Below are positions 13,206 to 23,587 of a stretch of DNA of 64,000 bases, piece after piece. Source of the stretch: Blastobasis lacticolella (Eukaryota; Arthropoda; Insecta; Lepidoptera; Blastobasidae). How positions within the stretch are numbered: the first letter of the stretch is position 1; every line of letters starts with the position of its first letter. The notes beneath the pieces are model-generated. The model had not been told where the DNA came from and made no database searches. It was given only the letters and a program-made list of their open reading frames with translations. A program made the position numbers and the translations under genes. The stretch is taken from assembly GCA_905147135.1 (NCBI GenBank), contig LR990039.1, forward strand, positions 32,113,708-32,177,707, read 5' to 3'.

Positions 13206-13306
13206 GTAGAACTAACTGATCTGTCTATATCATATATGAGATTAGTTATCTTTGACCCAATAAAATATGTGGTTATTCTTAATTTGATTTGATTCGTTCG
13301 AAGGTA

Positions 13307-16300
13307 ATGTTGTTGGCGAGACTGCTGTTCGCGCTAGCCCTGGCGTCCGCGAGCCAGGCGCTGCAGCTGCTAGTGGTCTACCCGTTCCCGGCACGGAGCC
13401 ACAACATCCTCGGCAACGGCATCGTGAGGCACCTCCTGGCTGCTGGCCACCAGGTACGGGACGTTGGTGGACTTAACATACGTACAATCGTAGAATATTT
13501 TGAATAGGATTACGAAAACCCTTAAGTGGAAAGCTCTTTGACGCATCAAATATTATTTTTAATTAGTATACCTATAACCTGCTGTGGATACGTATCTTAC
13601 CTTTTAATTACGGATGTAAGTGAAACGATAGCTTCTAAGTACAACGATAAATGAAATTGTTTCATTAAAATATCCTGATACATTCTATAATAGTTAATAA
13701 TACACATCACATGCCTTCAAAAAGTTTCGCGTATGTCCGATCAGATCGATGGTAGGTACCATAACATTGACCGTCACCGTACTTTTTTTATAAGAACTAA
13801 CAAGGCATCCAATCTACCACCCATCTCACCGGTTGTAAGCGGCGATTAGGCCGACGATTGAATATAGCTGTCTAGGGACAGCCGATTCACTATAGCCCTT
13901 AAGATTACCATTTACCATCGGGTGGGCTGTCTGCTCGCTATTCACTAAATAACAAAAAAAAGGCGTCCAGATTACATAAGTATGCAAACATTCAGCTCGA
14001 TCCGATCTCAAGAAATGGTTCTAATTTAGCTTACGCACAAGATTTGAGTCACAAAAAGAGAGTGAACATAAAAACTATTTTAAAGTTATTTAAGAGGTTC
14101 CATCCAAATCCCTTGAGAGTTAATTCATTGTATTATAATTATTTATCTATATTCTAGGTAACATACATCACACCATTCCCATTGGCAAATCCCCACAAGA
14201 ACCTCCGCCAAGTGGATGTCAGTTCCAACATTCACGTGCTTCCAGGTGAGTCGGTAATTCTTTATTTTTTCTACTTTAACCGAATTATAATCTAAGTCTA
14301 CAAACTCTCACTGGTACAATTACAAGTTTAGATACTTATTTTATTATATTTTTTCTAGGTGACATCCTCAACATTCAGAGATACTTAGACGGAGAAGCAG
14401 ATTTCAATGATGAAGTCTTTCAATTTAACTCAGTAATACAAGTTGTGGAGAACACATTGAAGGATAATAATGTTCAAACACTAATGAACGATCCGAAAGA
14501 AAAATTTGATTTGATAATCGCGGAATGGATGTTTACTGAAAGTTATTCAGGGTAAGATTTTATTACTTTTACTTGATAAATGTAGTCTAGCTAGCCGAAT
14601 ATTTTGTTATATAATACCTTTTTATTTTATTTATTCATTTATATTATCTACTATCGTTCATGTTTCAGTTTAGCGGCAGTTTTCAACTGTCCCTATATCT
14701 GGTCTATACCTTACGAAACGCACGCTACTCCGCTGTCACTGATCGATGAAGTCACCAATCCAGCATATGTACCGTACATGATATCGAAAAACGTACCACC
14801 TTACTCGTTCTGGCAACGAGCGTCGGAGTTGTTGTATCAGATTTACAGCATATGCTGGTTGAAATCGATGTAAGTATTTATTGAATTAAGTACTCTCTAT
14901 TGTACATACAGTCGCCAAAAGAGTGACTGGACGCCTCACATTGTAAATCTTGAGCTCGGGTCGACATCGCTGCTACTACGCTATCGCTTACTACTAAGGG
15001 ATTATGGACCACATACTTCCCCAACAGTCATCGACAGTCGTCACTATAAATAAGTAATGGTCACGATAATTTATTGTCTAAGTAAATTGTATAAAGTATA
15101 AAGGGCGTCGGTGGCCGGGCGGTTGAGTATCCGACTCGTAAGCGAGAGGTAACGGGTTCGAATCCCGCTGCGGGCTGGAGCTGTGTAATATTTTCCACGA
15201 TTATTGAATGTATTTTTATTAATTTACAGCAAATTTCCCATGAAAGAAAGAAATGTGTATAATCAAGTTTATGGACCAGTTATGGCTAAAAAGGGCAGGC
15301 CTCTGCCGTCGTTTGATGAAATGCAAAAGAGTGCGTCTATGATGCTTTCAAATTCTCACGTCTCGATCTCTATCCCGATTAGCTTGCCTCAAAACTACAA
15401 ATATATCGGAGGATTCCACATAGAAGACGGTCTGAAACCCTTGCCCGAAGTAAGTTATAAAAATTACTAGAGGTGAAACAACACAGGAGGTTCTGTGGCT
15501 TTACAACCATCAGAATGTTTTATCCACGTCTACTGCTGGACATTGGCTTCCCTTTAAGCTTTCTACACCTCTACTTTCTGCTCTATTATTCTAACAAACT
15601 CACAAATTTATTTATGTGGACTTAAGATATCTGATGGGTACCTATGCTTCTGATGATTAGCACACACATCAGAAGAAGTCTTGTTTGTTTATGTGTTTAA
15701 AACATTACACTAAATACACAAAAAAAACAGTTTGCAATGCAAAGGCGAGCTTATCCCAAAACAGGAGCTATGGTGAGGTCTATAACATCAATAATCTAGC
15801 GAAATTTTGCTGTTCCGGCAGGCACTTATGCATGAAACATATGTCGTGGGCTACAGTTACGTTTACCTATTCCATGCATACCACTGAGTGGTATAAAAAA
15901 TATACCATTACCATTATAACTATTATCACATCAAGGATTTTAACTCGCAGGACTTGAAAAGAATAATGGATAACGCAAAACATGGAGTCATATATTTTAG
16001 TTTAGGTTCTAATTTGAAGAGTAAGGACTTTCCCCCGGCAATGATTGATGGTCTCCTCAAAATGTTTAGCGAATTCAAGCAGACTGTGATATGGAAATTC
16101 GAAGAAGAACGAGAGACATTACCAAAAAACGTGCACATTATTAAATGGGGACCCCAACAAAGTATCCTCTGTAAGTACTATCATATATTGTTTAAATTAA
16201 CCAGTCCTTTGTTCCTTCAACGGGCTTCTGTATGTACAAAACACATCTACTATGTCCACAGGGACGAACTTTATATTTTTATTCCTTACTTCCTGTGATA

Positions 16301-17781
16301 ACATCATTTTCTTCTTAATTTATAGTCTGATGTTTCTTATTGATATGTTATATCCATTAACTAACAATCATAAATAATATTTCAGCACATACAAACTGCA
16401 AACTTTTCATAACACATGGAGGGCTTCTGTCTACGATAGAGGCGGTGCACTTTGGTATTCCGCTCATCGGAATTCCTGTGTTCGCCGACCAATTTGGCAA
16501 CGTGCAGAGAGTTGTCAGCAGAGGTTTGGCCAAACGGGTAGACTTGTCTCGTGCACTTGCTGAAGATATAAGAGTTGCTATTAATGAAATAATCAATGAT
16601 CCTAGGTGAGTCCATATCATTTACCATCAGGTGACCTGCTTGCTCGTTTGCGTCCCTCAAATATAAAAAAAGTAATTCATGTATTAGATGTATTATGAAA
16701 AGTGTTGTGACCCAGCAAAGTGGCGATCCCTTGTCTCTGCTTACCCAACCTGTGGGACACAGGCGTGAGCTTTATGTATGTATGTACGTAGGAATCCCAC
16801 TCTATCACACATAGTAGAGTCCCTAAAATAAATTGTAAACAGTGCTTCCTAATATAAGTACTCCTCTCATCTTCATGGTCAGACATGTATGTACCTAAGT
16901 GACATCTTCAACCGCATCGCCCCATAAGAATCATCAATTGAGATGACTTACAGGCTTTCATTTGTTAGCGAATGTCGTACAAGACGGTCAACTGATGTCT
17001 TAGAGACTTATTATATAGATTCCTAAAAGGTTTTAGAAGACTTTGAATTTTCACAGATTTATATTGTAAATGTAAATATTGCGATCCAACTCTTTTTCTT
17101 CCTTGCACTATCCCACGTTATGTGGGATAGTGCAAGGAAGCTCTCCTAATTTGTTTGCGCCATGCGATCTCCAACTCTGATAACACAAAATCTGTTTTTA
17201 TTTAATGCGGGTTGTTGCTGAATAAAATATATTATAGGTAAGAAATAAGGCCGTCTTGTCTGAAGAAAAAAAAGAGTATAGCGACAACTGTGTTGTACCT
17301 ACTCATTTTCATACTGCGAATATGCCCAATCTGTACCACCCACCTGCTAAGCATGAAAACCTTCACTGTTGTAAGGTCTTCGCGTTACGAGATATCTAAC
17401 TACTAGATTATTAAGACTGACTATGTCCAAAAGGGGCCTACTGATTGTCAATGATAATGAAATTATTCGTTATTTATTTACGTAAGATACTTTATTTACA
17501 GCTACTCTACGAGGGCTAAGGAGATATCTTTTATCTACCACGACCGCGTGGTGCCGCCCGGGCGCGAGCTGGTGCACTGGGTGGAGCACGTGGTGCGCAC
17601 GCGCGGCGCGCCGCATCTGCGCTCCCCGGCGCTTCTGGTGCCCTGGTACCAGAAAATGTACCTCGACCTTGCCGCAGTTACCTTGGCTGGAATACTCGTT
17701 ATAAAGTACCTGATTAAAATTATTATGTCAAATCTCACAACTAGTAAGAAAAATGTACAAAAAAAGAAAAAGGCTTTGTAA
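13307..17781 (+). CDS. UDP-glycosyltransferase, copy A (8 exons, 522 aa)
   Basis: Transfers a sugar from a UDP-sugar to small lipophilic acceptors; an ER-lumen membrane enzyme used in detoxification and endogenous conjugation. Exons: 13307-13453, 14158-14245, 14359-14551, 14669-14869, 15230-15449, 15951-16170, 16386-16605, 17502-17781, all with GT-AG borders and consistent phases (1569 nt). Residues 1-19 form a signal peptide. The probable catalytic histidine is H32 in PARSHNILG. The UGT signature runs from FITHGG (about 364) to FADQ (about 392). A membrane segment lies near 483-505, followed by a lysine-rich tail ending KKAL, a dilysine ER-retrieval motif. The start is the ATG directly before the hydrophobic leader. 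Length is typical of insect UGTs. The N-terminal FPxxSHxILGxGxVxHLLxAGH style resembles the lepidopteran UGT40 group, but that subfamily call is a guess. Copy B is its inverted duplicate. Confidence 0.93.
15104..15177 (+). mobile_element. SINE head (A and B box) in intron 4 of UGT-A
   Basis: GCGTCGGTGGCCGGGCGGTT with GACTCGTAAGCGAGAGG and the B box GGTTCGAATCC at 15155-15165. Only the tRNA-like 74 bases are present. Copies B and C instead carry a different SINE at this position. Confidence 0.7.
16680..16795 (+). mobile_element. Same LINE tail, in intron 7 of UGT-A
   Basis: AAAGTGGCGATCCCTTGTCT, CCTGTGGGACACAGGCGTGA and TATGTATGTATG match the tail at 2600-2700. The matching piece in copy B (about 24395-24500, minus) shows it predates the A/B duplication. 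Confidence 0.65.
17098..17140. repeat. Perfect 19-bp hairpin in intron 7 of UGT-A
   Basis: CTTCCTTGCACTATCCCAC (17098-17116) and its exact complement (17122-17140) flank the 5-base loop GTTAT. Copy B has unrelated bases at this position between conserved flanks. Confidence 0.85.
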
Positions 17782-17824
17782 ATGAATTTACTTATAGGAT
17801 ATTAAAATTATTGTTATTGTTTGT

Positions 17825-17830
17825 AATAAA
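17825..17830 (+). terminator. Polyadenylation signal of UGT-A
   Basis: AATAAA lies 43 bases after the stop codon of copy A. The same motif survives in inverted orientation at 22567-22572, where it would serve copy B. Confidence 0.6.
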
Positions 17831-17880
17831 TGAAATAATTTTTAGATATAGGTATATGTTTCAATACTGAAATATATGTC

Positions 17881-19039
17881 GTAACTCAGGGCAGACTAGC
17901 AGGGGCGAGATCAATCAGAAGGTATTTTCGGGATAGTTTTGTGAAAATAAAGATCAGCCGAACAGTTTAACAGTGTATTGAGATAATAAAGCGATATTAC
18001 AATATAAATAACAAACAATGATAGAATAGGACGATTTTAGGATAATTTCAGTAGCAGAAAATAATGTGGGAGTACCGAACCCTTGGGTCACTGGAAGACC
18101 CGCCACAACCCATGGCCATTCCGCGATGCCGAAACTCAAGGTGCGCCAGGGAATCTCTTCACGTGCGCCCTTGTACAAGTTATTATTTGGTAGTCCCTTT
18201 TGTACTCACACTCTCCTTTATGGAGTACGGCTATGTGGCGTGATGCAATAAATCAAAACTTTTTCTCTCTTCAATGGACGAGCAGCTAGATGCACGTCTT
18301 GACTCGTCGATGGTCGGATGCCAAGTGTTATGTTAGTTACGACCGCGCGATGAATATGACGTCTTCACAGTATTTCCAGCTACCCGCAAGGTGGCGTTTC
18401 GATTGACGTTGCGTTTCTTAGTCAAAATGATGGCTAGACTCATGACCGTCTACGACACGGCCATCCTGCGACACACACGCCCTCGTGTGTAATCTGAAAC
18501 ATAAAATTACCACAGCTCAGTACCTTTTTCGCTCGGTTATTCCTGACCCTATGGTTGTGTAGATATTCTACACTCGCTCTCTTCTTATTCTTAACTCAAA
18601 ACAATATTCCTTAGCTCGTGGAAAGACAAATCTAAATTAATAAACATTGCTAACGTTTTTACTCAGTGACGTTGATTCGCCTCACTATTGTAACCTGTAG
18701 GTACTTATAGACTTCCTTTATAATAAATAGAGGCTAGTACAGTACTAACCAAACATTTATAACCTGTACTCATTGTACGTAGCCACACTTTTATAACCTG
18801 TACCTATTGTACGTAGATACACTACTGTTAGACTATACAGTATACGTCTCAATATGAAATTGCCAAAATCACAAAGTAGCAACCTTAACACGCTTTACTT
18901 CACTAATAGCTGTCTATAGACTTTCAGCTCATTGTCAATCCTTCGAACAAATCTGTACTAAGTCAGGCATAGGTAATACAGTCTATCTGCTATCATAATA
19001 CGTTATAACAGTCTACGAGTTACACAACATGTAATCGTC
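17881..19039. other. No gene seen
   Basis: Spacer between the inverted UGT arms. Holds the two-copy repeat at 18756; nothing else recognised. The left half of 18000-18500 has mixed composition but no open frame of note. Confidence 0.5.
18756..18823 (+). repeat. Two-copy short tandem repeat
   Basis: TTTATAACCTGTAC plus ATTGTACGTAG occurs twice with a period of 34 bases. Confidence 0.7.
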
Positions 19040-19560
19040 ATAGAAGTCGAAACGAAAGTCCACCTGATGAGAAGCTTAGTTTTTCGCATATTTCTGTATG
19101 GCGCAGAAACGTGGACGGTTCGCCTAAAAGACCGACGCAAAATTGATGCGCTGGAAATGTTTGGCGGGAGACTGCTGCGGATCCCTTGGACTGCGTTTCG
19201 GACCTAGTCTCGATCTTGGAAGAGCTTCAAATTAAGGAAAGATTATCGTCGACTGTGCAAGTACGAATACTCAAATACTTCGGACACATTGTTCGAAACC
19301 CGAACTCCATGGACCGACTCGTTGTCCAGGGGCAGATGGAGGGAGGGAAAAAACTATCACGAGGTCGATCGCCTATGCGTTGGACAGACTTAATAAAGGC
19401 TGCAACCCAAAGTACCATAGTTTAATGTTCCCGTAACGCTGAAGCCGCTACAAGTGGAGACGCATCGCGAGGACTGCGTTATCCAGAGAAGACGCATCGT
19501 CATGAAACCATGACTACTCTGCCAAGAGTGAACGACTGAGGAGGAGGAGGAATCGTCATA
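19040..19560 (+). mobile_element. Non-LTR retroelement C-terminal remnant
   Basis: The plus strand reads LRSLVFRIFLYGAETWTVRL-like then QVRILKYFGHIVRNPNSMDR and GRSPMRWTDLIKAATQSTI, ending in GAGGAGGAGGAAT. Frameshifts and stops break it. It is a remnant from a different LINE than those above. Confidence 0.7.
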
Positions 19561-20224
19561 GACTTGAACAACTGTTCACTGTGTCATCTCTACAAAAACA
19601 ACTTATCTCTACTGCCCAACATCAAAACTAAATCAGAATTTTAATAATGAAAAGCTCCTGGGCAGTCAAAGTTGCAAATTTCAATTACCGAGTCATTAAT
19701 CGTTAACAATGTACTCAAAATAATCATTTCAGAATATGTTTTCTTTACTATTGCCATGTGTCTCTATCTTCATATAAAATCATACAGAGCAATCTCTGTT
19801 GCTCTACCCGAATTTACAATGAAAATTTCAACTTTGTCCATTCATCAGTCGTCATGTATGTACTAGCAGTCGTTGCAGCTTTCACAGGTTCGTGCGGGCG
19901 GAGAGATCACGATGTAATATAAAAAATAAGAATGTTAGAAATATTGTACCACCCACTTCTGATGTTAGAAAGGGTGTATAGAGTGTACAGATCTCGGGTG
20001 TGAATTTAAGTATTTAGAAGATATTAATGATGGTGGTCTAGTATTTTATCGAAAACTAAGGGTGGAAAGCTTAATGAAATAAAAACAGGGCACATTAGTT
20101 AAATATAAAAAGCTATTTATTCAGGTAAGGATAAGCATATTTCATTAGAAAAGTTCTTATATTATAGGATAGGCAATCATAGCAAACAAGTTAAATGGGA
20201 AATATAGCAATATATTCTGAACAT

Positions 20225-20465
20225 ATTAAAACATTCCTTTGTGTTTGTTCTGAAGAACTGTTTGACATGATGCCTACAGCTACATTCTTTCATCGCACCG
20301 CTCGCCACCGACAGGGAGTTCATCCTCACACCTTGGAGCCAAATTGGTCGCGACTGTGCGGTTCTAAAGGAACTTTCTCCCACGCACACTAAGGTTGTGG
20401 AATGAACTACCTATAGTTTGGCAAGAAAGTCGTGAAAAGAATGTTTTGGGAACTAATGCCCTCGT
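20225..20465 (+). mobile_element. Inverted C-terminal piece of the same jockey-like family
   Basis: The plus strand encodes EELFDMMPTATFFHRTARHR and HPHTLEPNWSRL, matching the C-terminal part of the element seen at 33985-34482 (minus) and 42510-42618 (plus). It lies in opposite orientation to the RT fragment immediately to its right, so the copy was rearranged by an inversion or by two insertions. Confidence 0.75.
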
Positions 20466-20714
20466 CTAATTTGGCCACACTATTCTATACTTATCTGTGG
20501 TCAAAATGAGTACTTCAGCTGTCATGTCATCCATATTGTTGTTGTTATGTTTAAATTGTCACGGCAATATTTCTTGATTTTACTGTGTAGGACGTAAACT
20601 GATATATAATATCCGAAATAAGAATGTATGGCCGAATTTAAAGCCGATAAGTTGCTGTCCGATTTAGACGATGTTTACGGTCGAACAGCAAAAATTATAG
20701 GTACGTATAATGTA

Positions 20715-21960
20715 TGGGAGGGAGGGAACACAAAGGAAGGCGAAATCCCTCCGCTGACTCAGCGGCTCAATACCACTTGTGAGCATAGTATCATCGACAA
20801 TTCTCACAGCGCGCTTTTGGTTCGAGTCACAAGGAGCAAGCTGATATGCCGGTGCTCCCGCCCATAGATGAGAGCAATACTCCAGATGGGGTCTGACTTG
20901 AGCCTTGTAAAGGAGAAGCCGTTGCCCCGGCGTGAAGTATCTAAGCGTGAAGGCTTTGATCTGTTAAGCACACCCAGCTTTTTAGATGCGAGCTTGACCT
21001 TTTCTTCCAAATGACTGCGAAACTGGACGTCACTGGAGATGTCGACACCTAGGATATGTATGCTCTTAGAGATGGTAAGCGGTGTATCCTGGAACTGAAG
21101 AGCTACAACAAATGGAGTTTTCTTGGCGGTGAACGCGCATACTTGTGTCTTAGTGGGGTTGGATTGGACTAGATTTAGTCGTCCCCAATCGGAGATTCTA
21201 GATAAAGTACTCTCGATTTTAGACTTACGTACTTCGCGACTTTCCTCCACTATGGCACGAGGGATATTCGCACGACCCGTATAAAAGGCGTCTCCAGTAC
21301 TGTCATCCGCATAGCAATGAATGCCGTCAATGGACAGCACATCATTGATATGAAGGAGGAACAGAGTTGGAGACAGCACCGAGCCTTGCGGGACACCAGC
21401 ATTAATGTCCAAGCTATCGGAGCAACAGCCGTCAACTACGACTTTGATGCATCTGCTGGACAAAAAGCTAGTTACCCATTTGCACAATCCCTCGGGAAGC
21501 CCGTATGATGGTAACTTCGATAGAAGACATCTATGCCAGACTCGATCGAACGCCTTCGCTATATCTAGGCCAACAGCCAGTGCCTCACCTTGACTCTCAA
21601 CAGCTAAAGCCCAACGGTGTGTTAGGTACACTAGAAGATCACCCGTTGAGCGACAATGTCGGAACCCATATTGACGAATGCTCAAGAGATCGTATTCTTC
21701 TAGGTAACCAAGGAGCTGTGCGTTTATAACTCGCTCCATCAGTTTACAGAGAAGGGTTATAGCGAAAGGCCTGTAATTCGACGGGTCTGATCTGTCGCCC
21801 TTTTTGGGCACAGGGTGCACGTGGGCAGTCTTCCATTATGACGGGACTATCCCAGTGGAGTATGAGAGTGCAAAGAGGCGCGTTAGTACCGGACACACCG
21901 GCCGTACCTTTTGCTGAGAAAAATATATTTCCGGCATTGATTTGCCGCCCCACGGGATGG
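20715..21960 (-). mobile_element. Jockey-like non-LTR retrotransposon, RT fragment
   Basis: The minus-strand frame 21820-20804 (338 codons) encodes reverse transcriptase: PVPKKGDRSDPSNYRPFAI, then LDIAKAFDRVWH, GVPQGSVLSPTLFLLHIND and the catalytic HCYADDS, followed by the C-terminal thumb region. Endonuclease and 5' parts are absent, and the frame is disrupted near the end (21950-21820 and below 20900). The same family recurs at 33810-34555 and 42405-42850. Clade named from RT style, not by comparison. Confidence 0.85.
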
Positions 21961-22566
21961 CAGGCGGGTCTGGAGCAAAAGCCCCTCCCAGTCTCTCGAC
22001 GGGGTTTATATAACCAACATTTAAACGGAAATTAGAAGCCGTTACATTTCAACCAATGACAGCACGTTATAATAATTCTAATTAACTATGAAATATTGTG
22101 CAAAGATAATAACCAAAATCATCGAAATAGTTCTTAAAACTATTTTTAATAATTATAAGATACATTAAATATTTAGAAACCTAACTGTTAGTTAATTAGT
22201 ACTGAATGTATTCAAAGATTAAACATCGTTCAGGAATCTCGCGAGTACATTCGATCAAAAATGATTATAATTTTATTTGGCAATATTATTTATTATTAAT
22301 TACGATAGTTTTACCTTTAAATAACAATTAAAAATAGACTATATAATATAACACATGCTTCATTCATGATTTAGGAGACAGGGATTCTGTTTTTTTTTTT
22401 AAATCATGTATACGGGCTCCGAACTTGAACATAAGTCAGAGATTGAGTGTGAGGCTGGAAAATAATAAATTAAATTCACCCAGAATACAGTAAAAATAAC
22501 TACGAACATTTACGCATTTACATATATTTCAGTATTGAAACATACCAATATCGAAAAATTATTTCA

Positions 22567-22572
22567 TTTATT
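22567..22572 (-). terminator. Ancestral polyadenylation signal of UGT-B, displaced
   Basis: AATAAA on the minus strand, inside sequence (about 22515-22625) that matches the 3' UTR of copy A (17782-17880) in inverted orientation. It now lies about 1.0 kb beyond the copy B stop codon because foreign sequence separates them. I see no AATAAA close to the stop itself. Confidence 0.5.
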
Positions 22573-22607
22573 ACAATCAATAACAATAATTTTAATATCT
22601 ATAGGAT

Positions 22608-22646
22608 AAATTAATTTGTAAAGTAAATTATTTTACAAATTAATTT
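22608..22646. repeat. 15-bp inverted repeat at the edge of the UGT-B 3' UTR insertion
   Basis: AAATTAATTTGTAAA (22608-22622) and its complement (22632-22646) flank a 9-base loop. The left arm touches the end of copy A-like UTR sequence. Confidence 0.75.
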
Positions 22647-23580
22647 GTCCGGACGAGCCTTTATGCAAAAAAATCTAAAAGATTTATTCGTTTCTTCGGC
22701 CAATATTTCGGAACGGGCTCGTCTCCTAGCCGTGACAGAGCGAGAGTCAGGGTTCTGGCTGCAAGCAGTCCCCTCCTCGAATATCGGCACCGTCCTGGAC
22801 AACTTGACAATCTGGTTCGTCCACACTACTGTCCTTGTGGTGCATCTGTGGATCCACTAGGGCACCACGGTCTTTCATGTAGCCGCAGCGCCGGCCGAAT
22901 CTCCAGGCACGCGGCAGTCAATGACGTCATTCGTAGGGCACTTGTCACCGTCAACGTACCGGCCATATTAGAGTCGAAAGGTATCGTACTAGTGGTCGAG
23001 CTACGTAAAAAAAAACCGCAAATCGATGTACAGGATAGCCGTTTGGTACACGGGTACTTTAGGTTAAAACAATAATTTTGACCGGTAGTTCCTAAAAATA
23101 TTCCCAGGGGGGGTCCAGTAATATTGACATTAATTTTTAATATGGGAATCGAAATTTTTTTTTTCGGAATCCCATCGTGTATGGTATCAAATGAAAGGGC
23201 ATCATAAGCCGGTTCTAAAAATATACTACACTAACTTTTAGCCACCTGTTTTCTTAAAATCCAAGAAATATTTTCAAAACATACCAAGTTTGGACTCCTC
23301 CAGGTAGGAGACGGATTAGTAAATTTTTATAAAATATACGCCAAATGACTCTTAATATGCCCATATCCAAAGACAAAAAGGCGATTTAAAAAATATTTTA
23401 ATTTACTAATTTTAAAATATTTTTTTCTTTATTAAAAAGTTGAGATTTAGTATTTTTTTAAACTTATCGAACTCTACTAATTTTTAGTATATATTTTATA
23501 TGTATTAGCGAATAGGTATATGTATATAGATGTTTGTACTGTAACTGTAAATATTTTATGTGTAAGTATAATAAATTAAT
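22626..23580. mobile_element. Insertion in the 3' UTR of UGT-B
   Basis: This stretch interrupts the copy A-like 3' UTR of copy B. On the plus strand, 22645-22860 and 22848-23075 are open and include HGLSCSRSAGRISRHAAVND. I recall that phrase from the C-terminal part of retroelement polyproteins in invertebrates, but cannot name the clade. The rest, 23080-23580, is AT-rich with no feature I recognise. A 15-bp inverted repeat marks its left edge. The exact borders are inferred by comparison with copy A. Confidence 0.55.
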
Positions 23581-23587
23581 AAAAAGT

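Noticed and set aside
15104..15177. Possible functional tRNA gene
   Set aside because: A and B boxes are present, but the same head is attached to SINE bodies elsewhere, the acceptor stem does not pair convincingly, and it sits in a UGT intron.
20804..21820. 338-codon frame as a host gene
   Set aside because: It is a non-LTR reverse transcriptase fragment with YADD-type active site, lacking both ends.
22645..23075. Host gene with HGLSCSRSAGRISRH motif
   Set aside because: The phrase is retroelement-like, the frame is broken at 22860, and it lies in sequence inserted into a UTR.
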